12,223 bases of DNA, from NCBI GenBank assembly GCA_934444485.1, contig CAKSCN010000068.1:1-12223 (forward strand), in the 5' to 3' direction. The translations under genes and the position numbers were made by a program. A model generated the notes under the pieces. The model saw only the letters and a list, made by a program, of their open reading frames with translations, did not search any database and was not told where the DNA came from. Shown here one piece after another: positions 7,431-12,223 of the stretch (position 1 is the first letter of the stretch; each line of letters opens with the position of its first letter). This DNA is from an uncultured Eubacteriales bacterium (GTDB lineage: Bacteria; Bacillota; Clostridia; Oscillospirales; CAG-382).

Positions 7431-8393
7431 ATGAAATACAGGATTACCCCCGAAGCGTCTGTCATAGGCAGAGTGGAGGACAATATATATCTTGCCGTCC
7501 TCGGCTGTGTTGCGGCAGGCATGGAGGACGAGGAAAAAATCGCCGAAAAGCTCGGTACTGACAAAAGCACCGCTTACAGCGCAATAGCCTTCTGGAAGGG
7601 CGCAGGTATTCTCGGCATTGACGCAAAAGAAGAGAAAGCCGAGGGCGCACCGCAAATTCTCCCGTCGTCGAAGAGCGAGAGGGGAATACCGTCGTATACG
7701 TCGTCGGAGCTTGCAAGTCACATCGACGAAAACAAGGAGATAGCGTCGCTTCTGCATTATTGCTCAAAGCGCACCGAGAGAATTCTGAGTCCTGCCGAAA
7801 CGGGGGATATCGTTTACCTCGTCGATTCGGTCGGACTTACTCCGTCGATGGTGATGACGCTTGTCAATTACTTCGCCGACAGAGGAAAAAGGGGAATACG
7901 CTATATCGCAAAGTCGGCGATATCCATATACGACGAGGGAGCGACGGACGATGCGCTTCTCAACGAGTATATCCGCAAAAAGACGGAGTACGACAGCGGA
8001 GAGACCTTCTTCAGAACGCTCATAGGTGCCGGAGGACGCACTCTCATAAAGAAAGAGAAAGCGTTTGTCGAAAGATGGCTCGTCGGCGGAAAGACGGACA
8101 AGGGACTCATAAAGGAAGCCTACGAACGCACCGTTGCAAAAACCGCAAAGCCGTCGGTTGACTATATGTCAAAAATACTCGAGAACTGGGAGGCGAGCGG
8201 ATACAAAACTCCGGAGGACGTAAAGCTTGCGGAGCAGAACAGGAGTGTTTCCGCCGATAGCAGCGCCGTGCCGTTTTCCGAGCGCAAGGGAGCGTCGCTT
8301 GATGATTTTGACGAAGCGTCTGCGGCTCTTTCCGAAAATGCCGGTTCCGCAAACGATTCGGACGATATGACGGCGTTTTTCGGTGATAATTAA
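7431..8393 (+). CDS. DnaD-domain replication-initiation/primosome-type protein
   Basis: DnaD-domain proteins of Bacillota remodel DNA and help load the replicative helicase. The 320-residue product has an N-terminal helix-turn-helix-like region (about 14-64), then two DnaD/DnaB_2-type helical modules (about 90-170 and 190-260). The second ends in the diagnostic pattern KPSVDYMSKILENW with GYKT (240-260), equivalent to the conserved YxxxILxxW ssDNA/dsDNA contact motif. An acidic, Ser/Ala-rich tail (about 286-320) is probably disordered. AAGG sits 9 nt before the ATG. It lies 32 nt after RNase J and 42 nt before an SMC-like ATPase gene, so the three may share a transcript. In many Clostridia a DnaD-like gene is followed by a DnaC-type helicase loader; that gene is not here. 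Whether this is the essential primosomal protein or an accessory paralogue cannot be told from the window. Confidence 0.88.
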   Translation: MKYRITPEASVIGRVEDNIYLAVLGCVAAGMEDEEKIAEKLGTDKSTAYSAIAFWKGAGILGIDAKEEKAEGAPQILPSSKSERGIPSYTSSELASHIDENKEIASLLHYCSKRTERILSPAETGDIVYLVDSVGLTPSMVMTLVNYFADRGKRGIRYIAKSAISIYDEGATDDALLNEYIRKKTEYDSGETFFRTLIGAGGRTLIKKEKAFVERWLVGGKTDKGLIKEAYERTVAKTAKPSVDYMSKILENWEASGYKTPEDVKLAEQNRSVSADSSAVPFSERKGASLDDFDEASAALSENAGSANDSDDMTAFFGDN

Positions 8394-8435
8394 ACCTTTG
8401 AGTGGAAGAAATTCCGAGGGAGGGAGTTTAACCGC

Positions 8436-10676
8436 ATGAGGATAACCGATATAAAGATAGACAGCTTCGGCGGACTCGAATCGTTTGAGCTTGCTCCGTC
8501 GAAAGGAATAACCGTCATACACGGAAAAAACGAGGCGGGCAAAAGTACCGTCGGAACATTTATAAAGTTTGCGCTTTACGGTCTGCCGGGCAGAGGCAAG
8601 GAAGTCGTCGGCAACGAAAAGCTGAAGTTTACGCCGTGGAGCGGAAAGCCGCCTTGCGGAAGTCTTGAGCTTGAAACCGAGAGCGGAGAGAAGTACCGCA
8701 TAACACGCCGCTCGGGTGCGGCGTCCGGACTTGAGTTCACGTCGGCGTCGGGCGAAAATGTGCAGTGTGAAGACGACCCCGGACATACGCTTCTCGGAAT
8801 TGACCGCACTGCATTTGAAAAGAGCGCATTTGTGGGTCAGTCGGATATTTCCGGGGGAAGACTTGCGGGACTTTCCGATACGGTGCGTGAGCTTCTGTTT
8901 TCCGGAGAGGGCGATGCGGCGGCGGACGACGTGCGAAAAAGACTCACCGACGAGAAAAATCTCATATACAATACGTCGAGAAAGACGGGTACGCTCTTCG
9001 AGCTTGAAAAAAAGAATTCGGAGCTTGAGGAGGAAATCGAAAAGTATGCCGCCGCACACAGAGAGCTTCTCGAATCGGAGTTCAAACTCGACAGTATAAA
9101 GCAGTCCTTCGCAAGAAATGAAGAGGATAAGGCGGCTCTTGAAAAGCAGATGAAGAACATTTCCGCCGCCGAAGCGAAAAGACTTATCGGAGAGATGGAA
9201 CGTCTTGCCGACGAAGCGGAAAATGCCCGTGTCGAAATGCGCAAAACCGAAGCCGTGGTGTCCTGCGGTGGATTTATTCCGGACTCCGATTTTATTGCCG
9301 AAGCCGACCGTGCCTACTATGCCGTGAAAGCCTCGGCAGAAAACTCCGAAAACGCCGACAAGGCTCTCGCCGACGCCAAGCAGCGTTTTGCCGAGGGCGC
9401 AAAGAAATACGCCGGTGTGTCAAAGCTTGAGGAGCTTCTTGCGGACAGAAACGAACAGCTCGACGAAAGAGCCTGCAAGCTGCTTACGGCAAAGGTCAGA
9501 GCACTGAAGAACGCCGCCGACGCCGCACACAGACATGCCAAGGTTTCGCTCTGCCTGTTCTTCCTCCTGATAACGATACCGCTTTACTTTTACTTCAAAG
9601 CCAAGGAAAACGGCATTATCGGTGAGCTTCGCCTTTTGTGCGACAGATACGGCTTTTCCGACGCCGACGAGCTTGAAAGAACGCTTGCGGTGTACCCGGC
9701 AGTGTGCGAGTTCAATAATTCTGCACGCCGCAGCATAAGAGACGCAGTGAACGACGCCGACCGTATGAAAAAGGCATATGAACGGTCTGTCGGTGAGCTT
9801 GAATCGCTTGCCGCAAAGTGCGGACGTGAGAAAGACCCGTCATGGAGCGGTGATTTTACAGCGGCCTACCGTGCTTTCAGAGCGGAGGTCAGGGAGACGG
9901 TCGCACGTGTGGAAAAAGCACGGGACGGATACCGCACGGCACGTGAAAAGTATCTCGAATTTGCCGAAATGCACGAATCGGACGAGCTTGAGAAAAAGGC
10001 GGCGGAGTACGACGAAACCGTGCCTCTCGAGCCTGAGGAAAAGGTTCGCAGAAATCTCGGCTTTGTGACCGAAGCGAATAAGCGGCTCTCGGTGCAGATT
10101 GCCGAGCTTGAACGTGAAACCGGTATCCTCACCGGAAGCATACCCAACCCCACCGTCCTTGTAAGCGAGGCGGCGCTTGTGAAGAAGCGAATCTCCGAGG
10201 AGACGGAAAAGAGGGATGCGCTTATTGCCGCAATCGAGGCTCTTGACACCGCCTGCGAGAATATAAGAGTCGGAGCGTTCCCGGGGCTTTCCGAACGTGC
10301 GAGCGAGCTTTTCTCTCTCATGACCGACGGAAAGTACGACGCACTGACCGTTTCCGGATCGGACAGCCGCATAGAAGTGCGTGAAAAAGGCAGTGCGGTG
10401 TTCAGAAGCGCAGACTACCTGAGTGCAGGGGCGTTCGACGCCGCATACGTCGCAGTGAGACTTGCGTTTTCGGAGTGCTTCTGCCGTGAAAAACCGCCCG
10501 TCGTGTTCGACGATTCTTTCGCAAGACTTGACGACAAAAGACTCGAAAACGTCCTGCGAATTTTGACAAAGCTCTCGGACAGATATCAGATTTTCATCCT
10601 CACCTGCCACGACAGAGAGGTAAAGCTTCTCGAAAATGCCGGAAGCGGTGCGGAAATCCGTTCGGTGAAGGTATGA
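8436..10676 (+). CDS. SMC/SbcC-like coiled-coil ATPase of the YhaN (AAA_27) type with a membrane segment
   Basis: The 746-residue product is an ABC-type ATPase split by a long coiled coil, as in SbcC/Rad50. The N-terminal half has Walker A GKNEAGKST (30-38) and a Q-loop FVGQSD (Q135). Residues about 165-365 are charged, heptad-like coiled coil. A hydrophobic segment at 370-388 (with LFFLLITIPLYFYF) follows, then more coiled coil (about 430-620). The C-terminal half has the signature LSAGAFDAAYVAVRLAF (662-678) in place of the usual LSGGQ, and Walker B VVFDDSFARLDD (689-700). This matches the YhaN-type branch, in which a membrane segment interrupts the coiled coil. In other species YhaN travels with a nuclease partner (YhaO/SbcD-like); none is present here. 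GGGAGGGAG lies 9 nt before the ATG, a very strong binding site. No terminator is evident after the stop. A role in DNA repair or end processing is inference. Confidence 0.85.
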   Translation: MRITDIKIDSFGGLESFELAPSKGITVIHGKNEAGKSTVGTFIKFALYGLPGRGKEVVGNEKLKFTPWSGKPPCGSLELETESGEKYRITRRSGAASGLEFTSASGENVQCEDDPGHTLLGIDRTAFEKSAFVGQSDISGGRLAGLSDTVRELLFSGEGDAAADDVRKRLTDEKNLIYNTSRKTGTLFELEKKNSELEEEIEKYAAAHRELLESEFKLDSIKQSFARNEEDKAALEKQMKNISAAEAKRLIGEMERLADEAENARVEMRKTEAVVSCGGFIPDSDFIAEADRAYYAVKASAENSENADKALADAKQRFAEGAKKYAGVSKLEELLADRNEQLDERACKLLTAKVRALKNAADAAHRHAKVSLCLFFLLITIPLYFYFKAKENGIIGELRLLCDRYGFSDADELERTLAVYPAVCEFNNSARRSIRDAVNDADRMKKAYERSVGELESLAAKCGREKDPSWSGDFTAAYRAFRAEVRETVARVEKARDGYRTAREKYLEFAEMHESDELEKKAAEYDETVPLEPEEKVRRNLGFVTEANKRLSVQIAELERETGILTGSIPNPTVLVSEAALVKKRISEETEKRDALIAAIEALDTACENIRVGAFPGLSERASELFSLMTDGKYDALTVSGSDSRIEVREKGSAVFRSADYLSAGAFDAAYVAVRLAFSECFCREKPPVVFDDSFARLDDKRLENVLRILTKLSDRYQIFILTCHDREVKLLENAGSGAEIRSVKV

Positions 10677-10786
10677 GCTTGCGGCGGACTGTGTGACGCT
10701 TGCCGTGGAAAATGTATAAACTCCGACGCAAACCCATGCTTCTCTTTGTAAAAAACGGAAATTCGACAAAGTTAATATTTTATACC

Positions 10787-10815
10787 TTGTATTTTCACGG
10801 AAAATATAGTATAAT
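10787..10815 (+). promoter_or_regulatory. Sigma-A promoter upstream of the upp leader RNA
   Basis: TTGTAT (10787-10792), a 17-nt spacer, and a perfect TATAAT (10810-10815) in an AT-rich stretch after the ATPase gene. Transcription would begin around 10822. It is the best promoter between 10677 and 11052 and probably serves the structured RNA and, by readthrough, upp. Confidence 0.65.
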
Positions 10816-10874
10816 AGCGACGTATGAAAAAAGTGCGGTTGCGGACTGTAAACCGCCGGGGAAGGAGAGTTTTC

Positions 10875-10979
10875 ATGAAAAGCGTCAGTACCTGCATTCA
10901 CGGTATCGGCTATGTGGTCTCTTATTCCCTTTTTCGTTTGTGCGGACAAAAGGTCGGCAGGCTTTCACGTTTTCGGTGA
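10875..10979 (+). CDS. Possible 34-residue small protein or leader peptide
   Basis: An ATG at 10875 follows AAGGAG with 8 nt spacing, one of the best ribosome binding sites in the window, and opens a frame of 34 codons ending in TGA at 10977-10979. The product is basic with two cysteines (C7, C23), starts MKSVST and ends SRFR; it has no family I recognise and no clear signal peptide. An in-frame ATG at 10824 would give 51 residues but would be almost leaderless. The stop codon lies inside the stem of the downstream terminator hairpin, and the binding site lies inside a predicted helix, both of which are typical of leader-peptide attenuators. It may equally be a chance frame in a non-coding RNA. 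Confidence 0.3.
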   Translation: MKSVSTCIHGIGYVVSYSLFRLCGQKVGRLSRFR

Positions 10980-11002
10980 GGGCTTAGGCCGGCTTTTCTT
11001 TT
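10949..11002 (+). terminator. Strong two-tier terminator-like hairpin just before upp
   Basis: An outer 10-bp stem (10949-10958 with 10988-10997, AAAGGTCGGC/GCCGGCTTTT, two G-T wobbles) stacks on an inner 8-bp stem (10961-10968 with 10976-10983, GCTTTCAC/GTGAGGGC, two G-T wobbles), and the tail reads TTTTCTTTT. It lies 51 nt upstream of the upp start with no convincing promoter between them (only TTGACC at 11001-11006 without a matching -10). It should therefore either end a separate small transcript or limit readthrough into upp. Confidence 0.6.
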
Positions 11003-11052
11003 GACCTGTGCAGTCTCAAAATACGGTAAATAAAAGAAAGGAAGATAAAATC

Positions 11053-11682
11053 ATGAGTAATCTTACAGTGTTTGATCATCCGCTTATTAAACACAAGACC
11101 TCCATCCTTCGCGACAAACGCACCGGAAGCAAGCAGTTCAGAGAGCTTATCGAAGAAATTGCAATGCTTATGGGATATGAGGCGCTGAGAGACCTTCCCC
11201 TTGAAGAGCTTGACGTTTCCACCCCCATCACAACGACAAAAGCTCCCTTTATCTCGGGCAAGAAGCTTGCAATTGTCCCTGTTCTCCGCGCCGGTCTCGG
11301 CATGGTAGGCGGACTTCTCGCACTCGTTCCCTCGGCAAAGGTGGGACACATCGGGCTTTACAGAGACCACGAAACTCTCGAACCCAAGGAATACTACTGC
11401 AAGCTCCCTGAGGATATCCAGGACAGACTCGTAATAATCCTTGACCCCATGCTCGCAACGGGCGGCTCAGCAGAAGCGGCCGTAAACTTTGTAAAGCAAC
11501 AGGGTTCAAAGCATATCAAATTTATGGCGATACTTGCCGCTCCAGAAGGTATCAAGAGACTCACCGAGGCTCACCCCGATATTCAGGTTTACTGCGGCAG
11601 TGTTGACGAAAAGCTCAACGAGAACGGCTATATAGTTCCCGGTCTCGGTGACGCAGGCGACAGAATATTCGGCACAAAGTAA
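11053..11682 (+). CDS. upp: Uracil phosphoribosyltransferase
   Basis: UPRT converts uracil and PRPP to UMP and pyrophosphate, the main step of uracil salvage in the cytoplasm. The 209-residue product is the standard family length. It shows VPVLRAGLGM (76-85), the PRPP-binding loop DPMLATGGSA (131-140), and the uracil-binding GYIVPGLGDAGDRIFG (192-207). AAAGGAAG lies about 8 nt before the ATG at 11053, and the upstream in-frame GTG at 11008 has no binding site. A terminator-like hairpin lies just upstream, so expression may depend on readthrough. The aldolase gene begins 57 nt after the stop with no terminator between, so the two may be co-transcribed; that pairing is not a metabolic pathway link. 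Confidence 0.97.
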   Translation: MSNLTVFDHPLIKHKTSILRDKRTGSKQFRELIEEIAMLMGYEALRDLPLEELDVSTPITTTKAPFISGKKLAIVPVLRAGLGMVGGLLALVPSAKVGHIGLYRDHETLEPKEYYCKLPEDIQDRLVIILDPMLATGGSAEAAVNFVKQQGSKHIKFMAILAAPEGIKRLTEAHPDIQVYCGSVDEKLNENGYIVPGLGDAGDRIFGTK

Positions 11683-11739
11683 TTTTTAAATTATAATGGG
11701 CAATAATATAACAGCAATGTGAAAGGATAGGTGTAAAAA

Positions 11740-12223
11740 ATGGCACTTGTATCAGCAAAGGAAATGCTTACAAAGGCAAAGGCAGGTCACTATGCCGTAG
11801 GTCAGTTCAACATCAATAACCTCGAGTGGACAAAGGCTATTCTCCTTACCGCTCAGGAAAACAATTCTCCCGTAATTCTCGGTGTGTCCGAGGGCGCAGG
11901 AAAGTATATGTGCGGCTATAAGACGGTTGTCGGAATGGTTAAGGGCATGATCGAATGCCTCGGCATTACGGTTCCCGTAGCTCTTCACCTCGACCATGGC
12001 ACATATGAGGGTGCTCTTGCGTGCATCGACGCAGGCTTCTCCTCCGTTATGTTCGACGGTTCTCATTACCCGATTGAAGAGAACATCGAAAAGACCAAGG
12101 CGCTCGTTAAGCTCACCGGCGAAAAGGGTCTCTCTCTCGAGGCTGAGGTAGGCGCTATCGGCGGCGAAGAGGACGGCGTTATCGGTGCCGGCGAATGCGC
12201 AGATCCCGATGAGTGCAAGATGA
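11740..12223 (+). CDS. fba: Class II fructose-1,6-bisphosphate aldolase (3' end cut by window edge)
   Basis: This zinc enzyme cleaves fructose-1,6-bisphosphate to dihydroxyacetone phosphate and glyceraldehyde-3-phosphate in glycolysis and works in reverse in gluconeogenesis. The window holds the first 161 codons, about half of the usual length. Visible family signatures are VGQFNINN (20-27), LHLDHG (82-87) with the catalytic D85 and zinc ligand H86, MFDGSH (104-109), and the second metal-site motif LEAEVGAIGGEEDG (133-146) with E134. AAAGGATAGG lies 8-9 nt before the ATG. A TATAAT at 11692-11697 could be the -10 of its own promoter, but only a poor -35 (TTCGGC, 18 nt away) is present. Its codon choice is more selective than that of the ATPase gene, in keeping with high expression. 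Class II family is certain; the closely related tagatose-bisphosphate aldolase is a less likely alternative. Confidence 0.93.
   Translation, partial: MALVSAKEMLTKAKAGHYAVGQFNINNLEWTKAILLTAQENNSPVILGVSEGAGKYMCGYKTVVGMVKGMIECLGITVPVALHLDHGTYEGALACIDAGFSSVMFDGSHYPIEENIEKTKALVKLTGEKGLSLEAEVGAIGGEEDGVIGAGECADPDECKM

Larger units (their letters stand above)
10822..11002 (+). ncRNA. Candidate structured RNA or regulatory leader upstream of upp
   Basis: A stretch of about 180 nt bounded by a promoter and a terminator-like hairpin. Helices seen: GCGGTT/AACCGC (10835-10840 with 10851-10856); a long helix of 6 bp, one mismatch and 5 bp (10858-10869 with 10919-10930), pairing GGGGAA and GAGAG with CTCTT and TTCCCT; a smaller hairpin inside it around 10888-10892/10902-10906, with AGC/GCT outside (10881-10883/10909-10911); and the terminator at 10949-10997. 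CCTGC (10891-10895) could also pair with GCAGG (10957-10961), which would disturb the terminator base and so could act as an antiterminator. I cannot match it to a known riboswitch, 6S or SRP RNA. It may be a cis-acting leader for upp, a free small RNA, or the mRNA of the small ORF described separately. The boundaries are predictions. Confidence 0.45.

Noticed and set aside
10677..10740. Terminator after the ATPase gene
   Set aside because: Only a 4-bp CGGC/GCCG pairing with no T-run is present, so I could not support a terminator.
10684..10849. Direct repeat of GCGGACTGT at 10684-10692 and 10841-10849
   Set aside because: A 9-nt match within a 400-nt stretch is close to chance and the flanks do not match.
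9840..10949. Long open frame of 369 codons on the minus strand
   Set aside because: It runs antisense to the ATPase gene, whose motifs are complete. The product is Arg/Cys/Ser-rich without domains. Codon use in this genome leaves antisense frames open; the same holds for frames at 5941-7110 (minus) and 2303-3346, 3380-4072 and 4100-5011 (plus, opposite secA and the lipoprotein gene).
10700..10987. 95-codon plus-strand frame after the ATPase gene
   Set aside because: It starts with TTG without a ribosome binding site, crosses the clear promoter at 10787-10815 and has an unremarkable composition. The 34-codon frame with AAGGAG is the better candidate there.
11668..11697. Possible promoter for the aldolase gene (TTCGGC, 18 nt, TATAAT)
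   Set aside because: The -10 is perfect but the -35 is poor and overlaps the end of upp. Co-transcription is as likely, so it is noted only in the gene entry.

Overview
The window looks like the chromosome of a Gram-positive member of the Bacillota, most likely an anaerobic Clostridia (Oscillospiraceae-like gut) lineage. Reasons: an RNase J rather than an RNase E gene, a DnaD-domain replication protein, a SecA with the long C-terminal zinc tail, a lipoprotein, AAGGAG-type ribosome binding sites, moderate GC, and AGA/ATA codons beside CTC/CTT. I see no phage, IS, CRISPR, tRNA or rRNA signal. The placement is inferred from gene content only.

Layout. Positions 1 to about 5340 are a leftward (minus-strand) cluster read in the order lipoprotein, secA, a 198-residue membrane protein, then a larger membrane protein that runs off the left edge. 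SecA and the next gene overlap by one base (TAATG), so translation is probably coupled. A divergent AT-rich intergenic region (about 5267-5450) holds promoters for both directions. From 5698 to 10676 three rightward genes follow closely: RNase J, a DnaD-domain protein, and an SMC/SbcC-like ATPase of the YhaN type with a membrane segment in its coiled coil. From 10787 a separate promoter starts a structured RNA of about 180 nt that ends in a strong terminator-like hairpin just before upp (uracil phosphoribosyltransferase). A class II fructose-bisphosphate aldolase gene follows and is cut by the right edge.

How the genes fit together. The left cluster concerns the cell envelope and protein export. 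The middle cluster joins RNA turnover (RNase J) with replication or repair proteins. The right end is pyrimidine salvage and glycolysis. The proteins are mostly familiar families. The less ordinary material is regulatory: a leader of about 255 nt before RNase J with several competing stems, and a folded RNA with a possible 34-residue ORF and its own terminator upstream of upp. The DnaD plus YhaN-like ATPase pairing and the duplicated membrane module beside secA also merit a look.
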